Of a stretch of DNA of 64,000 bases, positions 16,584 to 23,303 are shown piece by piece; within the stretch, counting starts at the first letter, position 1, and each line of letters begins with the position of its first letter. The position numbers were made by a program, and so were the translations under genes. The DNA lies in contig NZ_CP126279.1 of the NCBI RefSeq assembly GCF_003234815.2, positions 434,001 through 498,000 of the forward strand. Direction: 5' to 3'. The DNA is from Curtobacterium sp. MCBD17_035 (lineage in GTDB: Bacteria > Actinomycetota > Actinomycetes > Actinomycetales > Microbacteriaceae). The notes under the pieces are model-generated. The model ran no database searches, had not been told where the DNA came from, and saw only the letters and a program-made list of their open reading frames with translations.

Positions 16584-16904
16584 TTAGATCCACGGCCCAT
16601 CGTGATCGACACAGTCGCTGCACCGCGACGTCGCGACGAGGTCGCGGCGGAATCCGCCCGTCGAGGGGTACTGCTCGCCGTTGCCAAGACCCGTCCAGGC
16701 GCCGGGCGTCGACACCTCGCCCCACTGACTCATGTCAGGGTCGTCGCCCTTGTGGTGGCAGCCGACGAAATGTGCCATGCCTCGAGGTGAGACCTGCAGC
16801 AACGCGGTCGCAACGCGCTGCCTTCGCTCGGCTCGCTCGGCCTGCTGACGCTCGCCGTGCTCGCAGAACCGGTCGTCCATGTCGTCGAGCTCGCACCAGG
16901 CCAT
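16584..16904 (-). CDS. Small Cys/His-rich protein, unknown function
   Basis: Hypothetical acidic protein of 106 aa. It holds several Cys and His (CELDDMDDRFCEHGE near the start; FVGCHHKGDD; RCSDCVDHDG at the end) that could bind zinc. The WxELDxxDxxFCxHG opening and WGEVSTPGAWTGLG core match nothing I can name. The ATG at 16904 is preferred because GGAGG lies 8 bases before it; a GTG five codons upstream is the alternative. It is 32 bp upstream of the zinc-ribbon gene on the same strand and may be cotranscribed. Confidence 0.55.
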   Translation of the reverse strand: MAWCELDDMDDRFCEHGERQQAERAERRQRVATALLQVSPRGMAHFVGCHHKGDDPDMSQWGEVSTPGAWTGLGNGEQYPSTGGFRRDLVATSRCSDCVDHDGPWI

Positions 16905-16944
16905 GAAGTCATCCTCCACCCGCTCTCGGACGTCGCGCCGGCGG

Positions 16945-17349
16945 TCAGCCGCGCCGCCGGAACTCTTCGATGATCCCCGGGAGCTCGCCCGACGTCGTGA
17001 TCACGTGCCGGCGCCGCCCGGGAGCGTTCGGGCCGATGACCTCGCAGTGCTCGAGCTTCGCCAGCAGATCGTCGGCGATCTCCGGCGCGACGTAGAGGTG
17101 CCGCGTCAGCGACGCCCGCGTCGCGATCCTCGTCGTCACCACCTGGCGCGCCGCCTCGATCACGAGGGCCGTGTCGACGCTGACGTCGCGCACGTGCACG
17201 CTGTGCTCGTCGTTCGTGCGGGCGCTCCGCCCCAGAGCCGCCGCACGTTCCACTTCCCCATGCGCCGAGCATACGAACACGGCGTTCCGAGAACGAGTCC
17301 GCGTTCGGGTGGCGCCCTTTCGGGCAGCGTCCCCTGCGGGCCTGCTCAA
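16945..17349 (-). CDS. FtsK-gamma-like winged-helix protein
   Basis: Small protein of up to 134 aa. Residues from about 57 on (DTALVIEAARQVVTTR, then SLTRHLYVAPEIADDLLAKL, then EHCEVIGP) follow the pattern of the FtsK gamma domain, the winged helix that reads polar KOPS sequences. No ATPase domain is attached. The Arg/Ala-rich first 50 residues may not be translated: the reading begins with TTG at 17349, and GTG codons at 17280 and 17253 are alternatives, none with a convincing ribosome site. It may bind DNA for an accessory element. The family call is by eye. Confidence 0.5.
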   Translation of the reverse strand: MSRPAGDAARKGATRTRTRSRNAVFVCSAHGEVERAAALGRSARTNDEHSVHVRDVSVDTALVIEAARQVVTTRIATRASLTRHLYVAPEIADDLLAKLEHCEVIGPNAPGRRRHVITTSGELPGIIEEFRRRG

Positions 17350-17385
17350 TTCGGCCGCGGGCCTGATCCTGGCGCATACCTGTAG

Positions 17386-17401
17386 TCGAACATGTGTACC
17401 G
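17386..17401 (+). promoter_or_regulatory. LexA-like SOS box before umuD remnant
   Basis: TCGAACATGTGTACCG: a perfect TCGAAC half-site, four bases, then a degraded second half (consensus GTTCGA), 20 bp before the umuD start. The site is decaying like the genes behind it. Confidence 0.55.
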
Positions 17402-17420
17402 TTTGAGTGGAGGTCAGATC

Positions 17421-17809
17421 ATGCACGCACTGGACCCGCGGCCTGTCGCTACGGCGTCGATACCGGCGCTCCTGCAGGCCGCACCGGTCGCCGTGGCTTG
17501 CGGATCCCGTCACCGGCTCAGGACTACTACGACGGTCCGATCGACCTGACCGCGATGCTCGTCGAGGACCAGGCAGCGACGTTCATCGTTCGAGCCTCCG
17601 GGCACTCCATGATCGGCGCCGGAATCAACGACGGCGACGTCGTCGTCACCGTCCTCGACGGCGAGCTCACCGTGAAACGGCTCGAGATCGAAGCCACCGG
17701 CGTGATCCTCCGAGCCGAGAACACGGCCCACCCCGACATCACGGTCCCCGAGCTGTCAGACCTGCGCATCTGGGGCGTCGTGACCTACTGCCTGCACCAC
17801 CGCAGGTAG
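17421..17809 (+). pseudogene. umuD: umuD remnant (S24 peptidase), frameshifted and internally deleted
   Basis: UmuD-type self-cleaving subunit of an SOS polymerase. The ATG at 17421 begins MHALDPRPVATASIPALL after GGAGGTCAGATC. A single-base loss near 17501 (GGATCCCG where GGATTCCCG is expected) shifts the frame; the remainder, SPAQDYYDGPIDL onward, continues in frame to TAG at 17807. The catalytic Ser (SGHSM) and Lys (TVKRL) blocks remain. Between them DGD runs directly into VVVTVLDGE, so about 15 residues normally found there are missing, consistent with recombination between repeated GD codons. Confidence 0.75.
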
Positions 17810-17813
17810 TCCC

Positions 17814-18387
17814 GTGCTCGGGCACGTCGACGTGGACTCGGCCTACGCCTCGTTCGAGCGCGTCTTCAGCCCGTCGCTCGAGAGTCGACCACTGGTCGTC
17901 CTGAGCAATAACGACGGGATGGTCGTCGCGGCCCCCAAGGAGGCGAGGCCCTCGGTCTCGACCTCGGGAGCCCTGGTTCGAGCTCCGGCCCCTGGCCGAG
18001 CGGCTCAACGTCGCAGCGGTCTCTAGCAAATACGAGCTCTACGGCGACATGAGCCGCCGCGTCATGGAAGTGCTCGACCGCTTCACGCACGAGGTCGACG
18101 TCTACTCGATCGACGAGGCCTTCCTCAACGTGGACAAGCGCACCGCGGCTGATCCTGAGGCGATGACCGAGCTCGGCCGGACGATCAAGGACGCCCTGTG
18201 GCGGCTCATCGGTGTCCCCGTCTGCGGTGTCCCCGTCTGCGTCGGCATCGCGCCGACCAGGACGCTCGCGAAGCTGGCTAACAAGACCGCGAAGAAGCTT
18301 CCTGTGTTCGACGGGGTCTGCGTGTGGCCCGCGACCCGACCCGCCTGGCGCGAGCAGCTGATGCGACGCCTGGAAGGACGCCGCACC
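17814..18387 (+). pseudogene. umuC: umuC remnant (Y-family polymerase), two frameshifts and 3' truncation
   Basis: N-terminal part of an error-prone DNA polymerase V subunit. The GTG at 17814 begins [17 protein letters not shown] and keeps the metal-binding GHVDVD. The usual NNDGC is NNDGM. Single-base losses near 17946 and 17968 move the reading through three frames; the palm motif YSIDEAFL follows at about 18103. A 15-bp tandem duplication (18211-18240) inserts GVPVC, and similarity ends after IAPTRTLAKLANKTAKK and WPATRPAWREQL near 18360. The thumb and little-finger domains are absent. Non-functional. Confidence 0.8.
18211..18240 (+). repeat. 15-bp tandem duplication inside umuC remnant
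   Basis: GGTGTCCCCGTCTGC occurs twice in a row (18211-18225 and 18226-18240), giving GVPVCGVPVC in the protein. Confidence 0.95.
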
Positions 18388-18705
18388 ATGTTCAAGACCA
18401 TCGCTCGCATCATGAATTCCGTCGTCCGCGCTCCGTTCCAGGACGCCGTTGCCGTGATCGCGGCTGCGCCGCAGCCGTTCAAGCCGGCGCTCGTCGCGCG
18501 CCCGGCGGCGGGCATGCGCGTCCAGCCGCGCGACGAGATCCTCCTCGGCGACTTCAGCATGATCTGCCGCGGCACGACCGGCGTCGTGCTCGTGGCGCCC
18601 GAAGACTTCCTCGCCGCCGACGAGGTCGTCGTGCTCTGGTCCGACGCCGGCTCGATCGTTTACAAGCTCGACACCCTCGCGCACGCCGCGCTGACGCCCG
18701 TCTGA
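18388..18705 (+). CDS. Hypothetical 105-aa protein
   Basis: Small protein that starts inside the open end of the umuC remnant, in the same frame. The ATG at 18388 follows GGAAGGACGCCGCACC, a usable ribosome site, so it may be an independent gene rather than a umuC tail; UmuC proteins have nothing like it. The N-terminus is amphipathic (MFKTIARIMNSVVRAPFQDAV), followed by predicted strands (EILLGDFSMICRG, GVVLVAPEDFL, EVVVLWSDAGSIVYKL). No family recognised. It lies 114 bp upstream of an exported-protein gene. Confidence 0.45.
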   Translation: MFKTIARIMNSVVRAPFQDAVAVIAAAPQPFKPALVARPAAGMRVQPRDEILLGDFSMICRGTTGVVLVAPEDFLAADEVVVLWSDAGSIVYKLDTLAHAALTPV

Positions 18706-18780
18706 ATCGATGAGCCAGTGTCCCCCAAAATGAGTACATGCGCGGAACCTGAGGATGGCTTAGACATCTCATAGGGGGAA

Positions 18781-18796
18781 GGGAACGGCCGTTCCC
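18781..18796. promoter_or_regulatory. Perfect 16-bp palindrome upstream of exported-protein gene
   Basis: GGGAACGGCCGTTCCC, 23 bp before the start codon and just before the ribosome site. It could be an operator or an RNA hairpin in the leader. Confidence 0.5.
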
Positions 18797-18819
18797 TCGT
18801 GAGAGATATGGAGATTGCA

Positions 18820-19347
18820 ATGAACATCTCGCGCAAAGCCTGGCGGTTGGGGTCCGCCATCGTCGCCGTCATCGGCCTGACGCTCGTCGCGGCGCCGGCC
18901 CACGCCGACACGTCGTCTCCGAACGACGTCATCTACGTCAACAAGTGGAAGGTGACGAGCGTCGGCAGCGCCTACACGACCACCGGATCGTGGCACAACT
19001 GCCAGGCCGTGACGAAGTCGTCGGTGGCGGGCTCCGTGACGTGCTCCCTTTCGACGTCCATCTCGAACACGCTGACGGGATCCGTTTCGGCGTCGGTTGC
19101 GGACATCAACGCATCGGTCGGCTACAGCACGTCGGCGACGACGACCGTCAGCACGTCCCGTTCCTTTAACATCGCCGCCGGTAAGTCTGGCGAGCTCCAG
19201 TGGCAGGCGCAGTACACGTCGAAGAAGGTGACGCAGACGGAGTACCAGTGCCTCGCGAACGGGAACGGCTGCACCAGCCTCGGCAAGACTGCCGTGGCGG
19301 TCGCGAGCAAGTACAACCAGCCGAACTTCCGCTTCGTGGCCTCCTAG
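18820..19347 (+). CDS. Exported Ser/Thr-rich protein, possible aerolysin-like stem
   Basis: Secreted protein of 175 aa. A Sec signal peptide (RKAWRLGSAIVAVIGLTLVAAPAHA) ends at AHA before DTSS. The mature part has two Cys pairs (HNCQAV with VTCSLS; YQCLANGNGCTS) likely to form disulphides. Its middle alternates Ser/Thr with hydrophobics (SVSASVADINASVGYSTSAT, then FNIAAGKSGELQWQAQY), a pattern like the beta-stem of aerolysin/ETX-type pore formers; this likeness is judged by eye and weak. The ATG at 18820 has GGAG 6 bases upstream. A lipoprotein gene follows 57 bp later and may be its partner. Confidence 0.7.
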   Translation: MNISRKAWRLGSAIVAVIGLTLVAAPAHADTSSPNDVIYVNKWKVTSVGSAYTTTGSWHNCQAVTKSSVAGSVTCSLSTSISNTLTGSVSASVADINASVGYSTSATTTVSTSRSFNIAAGKSGELQWQAQYTSKKVTQTEYQCLANGNGCTSLGKTAVAVASKYNQPNFRFVAS

Positions 19348-19404
19348 GCCCTGGCCGCGATCTGCGCTAGACAGTTGACGACAGAGCTTGAATCGAGGAT
19401 CACC

Positions 19405-19803
19405 ATGAAGCATCGCCACCTGGTCGCTGCGGTCACCATTGCCGTTGCGGCTGCATCTCTGACGGGGTGCTCTTCGACGTCTCAGGCACTGCCGTCGCTG
19501 ACCGCGCAGGGCGCGTATATCGTGCCGCCCAGCACGGGCACCGGGTCCAAGTCGCTCGGTACGTTCGATGCGGCCACGGACACCGTCTACGTGGCCATCA
19601 CCTGCCACGGCGGCGGTGACGTGGTCCTCACGCTTCCGCCGTCGACGGTCTCCGTCGACGCGGGATGCACGAGCCCGAGCAAGAAGGGCGGACAGATCGC
19701 AAGCAGGACCATCGCCCTCGACAGCACGACGGGCAAGGTGAAAGCCGTGGTCAAGGCGTCCAAGGACGACTCCTGGAGCCTGCTCGTGTCGAAGAGCAAG
19801 TGA
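19405..19803 (+). CDS. Small lipoprotein, unknown function
   Basis: Predicted surface-anchored lipoprotein of 132 aa. The signal peptide ends in the lipobox LTGC with Cys22 as the lipidated residue. The mature part is Ser/Thr/Lys-rich with two Cys (ITCHGGGDVVLTLPP and VDAGCTSP) that may pair, and predicted beta-strands. The ATG follows GAGGATCACC. It is probably cotranscribed with the exported protein before it, and the strong terminator at 19836 closes the unit. It could protect against or display its neighbour; that is inference from position only. Confidence 0.7.
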   Translation: MKHRHLVAAVTIAVAAASLTGCSSTSQALPSLTAQGAYIVPPSTGTGSKSLGTFDAATDTVYVAITCHGGGDVVLTLPPSTVSVDAGCTSPSKKGGQIASRTIALDSTTGKVKAVVKASKDDSWSLLVSKSK

Positions 19804-19835
19804 CCTCGGGCCTGGCGTCCTAGGAACACACGACA

Positions 19836-19866
19836 GACCCCCGCAGCCATCACGGCTGCGGGGGTC
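19836..19866 (+). terminator. Rho-independent terminator after lipoprotein gene
   Basis: Perfect 13-bp arms GACCCCCGCAGCC (19836-19848) and 19854-19866 with loop ATCAC, then TTCCTTTT. The most classical terminator in the window. Confidence 0.9.
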
Positions 19867-20043
19867 TTCCTTTTCGCGACCGCGCTCTCGTGAGAGTCGC
19901 CGCCCTCGGGTCGGCGGCGTCGGATCACATCATGCGCTGGCTGACGACCTCGCCGCCATCCCCCGCGCCTCACGAACGAAGCCCCCGTTGCAGCAGTCGC
20001 TGCGGCGGGGGGCCGGTCGCGGGGCGCGCAGTACATTGGCGCG

Positions 20044-20634
20044 ATGGTGGCCGCCGCGTTTACGGAGTTCTTTGTCGCTGAAGTCGGTGCTGCGGCGGCG
20101 CTAATCGGGTTGCTTTTCGTCGCGATCTCGGTCGCGCCGGAGCGGATCAGCGGCCCAACCGCGTCCCTCGTCGAGCAAACCCGCGCCTCGAGCGCGCTGA
20201 CTTGCTTTCTCCTGCCGCTCACTCTCGCCCTGTTACCAGGGGCGCACCTCGCCATCCCGGCCATCGTTCTCAGTTTCGGCGGCTTGCTCTTTGTTGCCGC
20301 AACCCTTCGCCGGTACCTCGCAACACCTCGCCGGCGAAAGGAGCACCGCGATGGCCTCCTCGGCCTCGTCGGCTTCACCGCCGTGCTCGGCGTCATCCTC
20401 GCCTACGGCATCGTTGCACTGGTCGCCCCCACGGGGTCCTCGGCGACCCCCGCCATCGCCAGTGCGACCATTGCTTCGATTCTCCTCGGCGTCGAACGCG
20501 CCTGGGCCCTGATCGGCGGGCGCCCCACGAGTAGGACGCAAGTCCTCCGGGACCATGTGCAAGGGCAGCCCCACGGCGCCACACCGCCGGCCACCCGCGA
20601 GTCTGACTCGTCTGACGCAACCCGCGAGGATTGA
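20044..20634 (+). CDS. Hypothetical membrane protein with a TTA codon
   Basis: Integral-membrane protein of 196 aa with about five hydrophobic helices (EVGAAAALIGLLFVAISVA at 13-31; LTCFLLPLTLALLPG; IPAIVLSFGGLLFVAATL; GLVGFTAVLGVILAYGIVAL; a last one before ERAWALIGG) and a polar Ser/Asp-rich tail. No family recognised. Codon 64 is TTA (20233-20235), the rarest Leu codon in high-GC actinobacteria, which suggests recent transfer or late-stage expression. No clear ribosome site precedes the ATG. It stands alone between the terminator at 19836 and the convergent TetR gene. Confidence 0.65.
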   Translation: MVAAAFTEFFVAEVGAAAALIGLLFVAISVAPERISGPTASLVEQTRASSALTCFLLPLTLALLPGAHLAIPAIVLSFGGLLFVAATLRRYLATPRRRKEHRDGLLGLVGFTAVLGVILAYGIVALVAPTGSSATPAIASATIASILLGVERAWALIGGRPTSRTQVLRDHVQGQPHGATPPATRESDSSDATRED

Positions 20635-20775
20635 CCGTCCGGGCGGAAGGAGGGCCGAGCACCCCTTACCCCGGTGTGCGCGAACGCGCGGATGGGCGAG
20701 GTCGCGCTCCGGGAGTGCTCGGACGGCTAGGGGTCTCCGTACGGCGGCGCACAGGATCGACGCGGAGAGGTCGCC

Positions 20776-21279
20776 TTACTTCTGGTACAGGACGCTGCGC
20801 ACCAGCGCGGACTGCGCCCGGCGGATTTCGTCCGTGCTGCGCCCGGCGGCGATCAGCTCGTCCAGGATGTCCGCATGCATGGCAGCGAGCAGCGCGTGAC
20901 TGACATGCACGGCGTCGGCGATCGGGCGCGTGCCGAGGATTTCGCGAACGAGGGGTTCAAGCCGCGCGAATTCGGCGAGGTAGCGGGCGCGGCGTAGGGC
21001 GCCGGGCCGCGCGATTTCGCGCGCGCGGGCCAGGTAGCGGTTCTCGAGCTTGAAGATGAGCAGCTGATCGAGTAGCAACACGATGCGCTCGGGCGCCGAG
21101 ACGCCTGAGTCGGCGCGGTGAATGTCGAGCACCATGTGCACCGGGGCCAGTTTCGCCTCGATCAGCGCGTCGAGCAGCCCCTCACGGCTGCCGAATGCGC
21201 GAAAGAGGGTGCCCTTGCCCACGCCCGCCTCGCTCGCGATTGCGTCCATCGTGACGTCGCTCGGCGCCGAGACCGTCAC
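20776..21279 (-). CDS. TetR-family regulator, apparently N-terminally truncated
   Basis: Repressor-like protein of 167 aa. The recognition helix-turn-helix VTMDAIASEAGVGKGTLFRAFGSREGLLDAL is intact at residues 9-39, followed by an all-helical ligand domain. Normal TetR proteins have 15-25 residues of helix 1 before this block; here only MTVSAPSD precedes it. The in-frame codons further upstream do not resemble helix 1 and offer no start before a stop codon. The start used is GTG at 21279. The gene may be a decaying relic of the island or may read from a non-standard start. Confidence 0.6.
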   Translation of the reverse strand: MTVSAPSDVTMDAIASEAGVGKGTLFRAFGSREGLLDALIEAKLAPVHMVLDIHRADSGVSAPERIVLLLDQLLIFKLENRYLARAREIARPGALRRARYLAEFARLEPLVREILGTRPIADAVHVSHALLAAMHADILDELIAAGRSTDEIRRAQSALVRSVLYQK

Positions 21280-21462
21280 CCTTTGATCCGACTCCGGCGC
21301 GCGGACGGCGTTCGTCCGCGCGCCGCTCGCATCCCACCAGGAGCCGCCATGTCACCACGCTGACCACCGATGATCGACGGAGGTTGCTGCGCCGCGGGCG
21401 AGCACTGGAGTGGTGCACTTGTGCGGATTCAAGGGGCTGGAGTCTCAACTAGTCCGAGAGAA

Positions 21463-21481
21463 GTCTCATCTGAGTTGAGAA
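21463..21481 (-). repeat. Right 19-bp inverted repeat
   Basis: GTCTCATCTGAGTTGAGAA, the reverse complement of 15363-15381 except for one base. A nearby TCTCAACT at 21443-21450 can also pair with AGTTGAGA at 21473-21480. Confidence 0.75.
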
Positions 21482-21507
21482 ACGACAGCGGTCGAAACGG
21501 GGTTCTG

Positions 21508-21581
21508 TGGAGCGAGTGACGGGAATCGAACCCGCGCTACCAGCTTGGGAAGCTGGAGTTCTACCATTGAACTACACTCGC
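21508..21581 (-). tRNA. tRNA-Gly (anticodon TCC)
   Basis: Read on the minus strand it begins GCGAGTG and ends with the matching CACTCGC, discriminator T and an encoded CCA. The D arm (GTTCAATGGTAGAAC), the anticodon stem CCAGC/GCTGG around loop TTTCCCAA-like CTTCCCA, and the T arm GGGTTCGATTCCC are all present. Anticodon TCC reads GGA and GGG. tRNA-Gly genes are common neighbours of genomic islands. Confidence 0.95.
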
Positions 21582-21644
21582 GTCGCCCGGAGGCTCGAAC
21601 CAGCTTAGCGGATGCGCGCGGCACCCGCGCGCACGAGGTGGGCG

Positions 21645-21710
21645 GGGCCTCCCGGTCGATCGCCGCACGTCGGCACGCGGAGCGGGGCGCCCGTTCCAGC
21701 CGGGAGGCCC
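21645..21710. repeat. Inverted pair of the GGCCGGGAGGCCC word
   Basis: GGGCCTCCCGG (21645-21655) and CCGGGAGGCCC (21700-21710) are perfect complements 44 bases apart. They lie in the spacer between the tRNA and the next gene, where no transcript is known to end. Confidence 0.6.
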
Positions 21711-21860
21711 GGGCCGCCTCCGGCACGTCCCTCCAGGATCCCTGGGAGCGGCCGTGCTCCACGGACACGCCGAGCGTCCGTGTGTACCGTCCACGGTGCC
21801 GAGCGATTCCCTGCGCTCGGTGCCCATCGGCCCGTGAGCAGCACTCGGGAGGCGAAGCGG

Positions 21861-22913
21861 ATGGTCAGACACCCACTCATCGACGACGTCGTCGGACCGG
21901 CGATCGTGGTCGAGTCGAGTGCCCCGGTGGTCTGGCTCACCGACGCCCTCGCGTCGTTGCTCGCCCGAGCCGCGACGAGCGAACGCCTCGTCGTGCTCCG
22001 GACCGAGGCCGACGCCGCGATCACACCCGCGCTCCGGCACGCCCTCGGCGCCCACGGTGCGGCATGGGCCGTCACGGACCGCGACGGCTCCCTGCGCGAC
22101 GGGCGCACCGGGGTCCGTGCGACCTCCATCGACGACTTCGTGCTCCGCGGCCCGGAACTGTCCGGGACACCGTCGCCCGAGCACCCGGTCGCCCCGCACG
22201 CCGTCCCGCAGGTGAGCATCGACCTGACGCTCCGACACCACCCCGACCGCGAGATCAACGTCGGCGGTGCGCTCGAGGCGCTCTGCGACGCGGCGGACAG
22301 CTGCCCGGAGCGATGGGGAACCGCCGAGCCGCTCACCGTGCCGTGGGACCGCTGGGTCGTCACCCAGTACGCCAAGCACCGCGCGCCGGACGTCAGCACC
22401 TCGTACGCGATCGGGGACGGCATGGCGGCCACCATGACCGCGCACATGACGAACGGCTTCGTGGTCGAGACGCTCTCGGCCATGGTCACCGAGCCGGACG
22501 GCGGAGTGGACGCCGTGCTCGACGCCGTCCGCGAGGTCGCGAACGACGTCGTCCCGGTGTTCGGCGTCGTCATGCGGCGCCACGGCGATGCTGACCACAT
22601 GGTCCGCGCGGTGTCGTACGGCGAACCCGAGCCCGCCGCGGTCGTCGTCGGCCCGGAGGCGACGGCGTTCCTCGACCGCAGCGGCCACTGGCCTCCTGCC
22701 GACACCCGCATCGAGACCTTCGGCTCGGACGGCCACGAGGGTCTCCTCGTCCGGTTCGACTCCGGCTGGGATGCGCTCGAGGCGTTCCTCGACCGCATGG
22801 ACGAGGACCGCTTCCTGACGCTCGTGGGCGGTGGCCCGCTCGAGCCCGCGCAGGCCGAGGGCGCCCTCGACGAGCACGATGCACGGACGCTCGGAGGCGC
22901 CGGTGCCCCGTGA
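21861..22913 (+). CDS. DUF6177-like protein
   Basis: Cytoplasmic protein of 350 aa. The opening HPLIDDVVGPAIVVESSAPV, then WLTDALASLLARAA and ERLVVLRTEADAAITPALRHAL, resemble DUF6177, an actinobacterial family of unknown function often found near type VII secretion genes. There is no signal peptide or membrane helix. A C-terminal half contains strands such as FGVVMRRHGDADHMVRAVSY. The ATG at 21861 has GGAGG 8 bases upstream, so the longer reading to 21612 is rejected. No other type VII gene lies in this window. Its stop overlaps the next gene by 11 bases. Confidence 0.6.
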   Translation: MVRHPLIDDVVGPAIVVESSAPVVWLTDALASLLARAATSERLVVLRTEADAAITPALRHALGAHGAAWAVTDRDGSLRDGRTGVRATSIDDFVLRGPELSGTPSPEHPVAPHAVPQVSIDLTLRHHPDREINVGGALEALCDAADSCPERWGTAEPLTVPWDRWVVTQYAKHRAPDVSTSYAIGDGMAATMTAHMTNGFVVETLSAMVTEPDGGVDAVLDAVREVANDVVPVFGVVMRRHGDADHMVRAVSYGEPEPAAVVVGPEATAFLDRSGHWPPADTRIETFGSDGHEGLLVRFDSGWDALEAFLDRMDEDRFLTLVGGGPLEPAQAEGALDEHDARTLGGAGAP

Positions 22914-23250
22914 CGTCACCCTGCTCTCCCGCAAGCCCGTCGACCTGCGGGAGGTGGCGGAAGCGATCGTCGCGCACGCTGACGGTTGGGGCGTGCGCGC
23001 CCTCGACGACGGCTCCGTGCTCCAGGTCTGCCGTGACGCCGATCACCCCGTGATCAGCGTCCTCGGTGTGCACCGGGTCGACGCCGCGAGCGAGGTGGAG
23101 CGCATCCTGCCCGACGCGCCCCCGCTGCCCGTACCGCTGTGGTGGGTCGACGCCGTCGCGCCCTACGGGCCGGACGGGGAGGCCGGGGTCGCCGCCGCCG
23201 AGGAGGCAGCCCGAGCGCTCGACGCGGTCTGCATCGTCCACGGGAGCTGA
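22903..23250 (+). CDS. Hypothetical protein coupled to DUF6177-like gene
   Basis: Small protein of 115 aa starting with GTG at 22903, with GGAGG 6 bases upstream and an 11-base overlap with the preceding gene, so the two are probably made together. The sequence looks like an alpha/beta domain (VTLLSRKPVDLREVAEAIVAH, then VLQVCRDADHPVISVLGVHR, then VPLWWVDAVAPYGPDGEAGV). No family recognised. It may form a complex with the DUF6177-like protein. Confidence 0.6.
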   Translation: MPRDVTLLSRKPVDLREVAEAIVAHADGWGVRALDDGSVLQVCRDADHPVISVLGVHRVDAASEVERILPDAPPLPVPLWWVDAVAPYGPDGEAGVAAAEEAARALDAVCIVHGS

Positions 23251-23254
23251 CGAC

Positions 23255-23301
23255 CCCCGGCCGCCGGTTCCCCCGCTCGGGGCAGCGGAAGGCGGCCGGG
23301 G
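23255..23301. terminator. Hairpin between convergent genes
   Basis: CCCCGGCCGCC (from 23255) pairs with GGCGGCCGGGG (to 23301), serving the ends of the 22903 gene and of the CopD-CtaG copy 2. Confidence 0.55.
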
Positions 23302-23303
23302 TG

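Larger units (their letters stand above)
15363..21481. mobile_element. Putative 6.1-kb accessory island beside tRNA-Gly
   Basis: Bounded by 19-bp inverted repeats that match at 18 of 19 positions, ending 26 bp from the tRNA-Gly 3' end. Contents are accessory in character: unknown small proteins, a broken umuDC pair, an N-terminally cut TetR gene and exported proteins, with more AAA, TTT and TTA-type codons than the flanks. No integrase or transposase is present and no target duplication was recognised, so it may be a decayed or trans-mobilised element. The repeats could instead be regulatory palindromes. Confidence 0.45.

Noticed and set aside
17171-17420. Upstream extension of the umuD frame
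   Set aside because: The codons before 17500 in that frame resemble no UmuD; the true N-terminus is in another frame from the ATG at 17421, revealing a frameshift.
21508-21581. tRNA 3' end as a site-specific attachment site with a copy at the left island edge
   Set aside because: No duplicate of the tRNA 3' end is present near 15363; only the 19-bp inverted repeat links the two edges.
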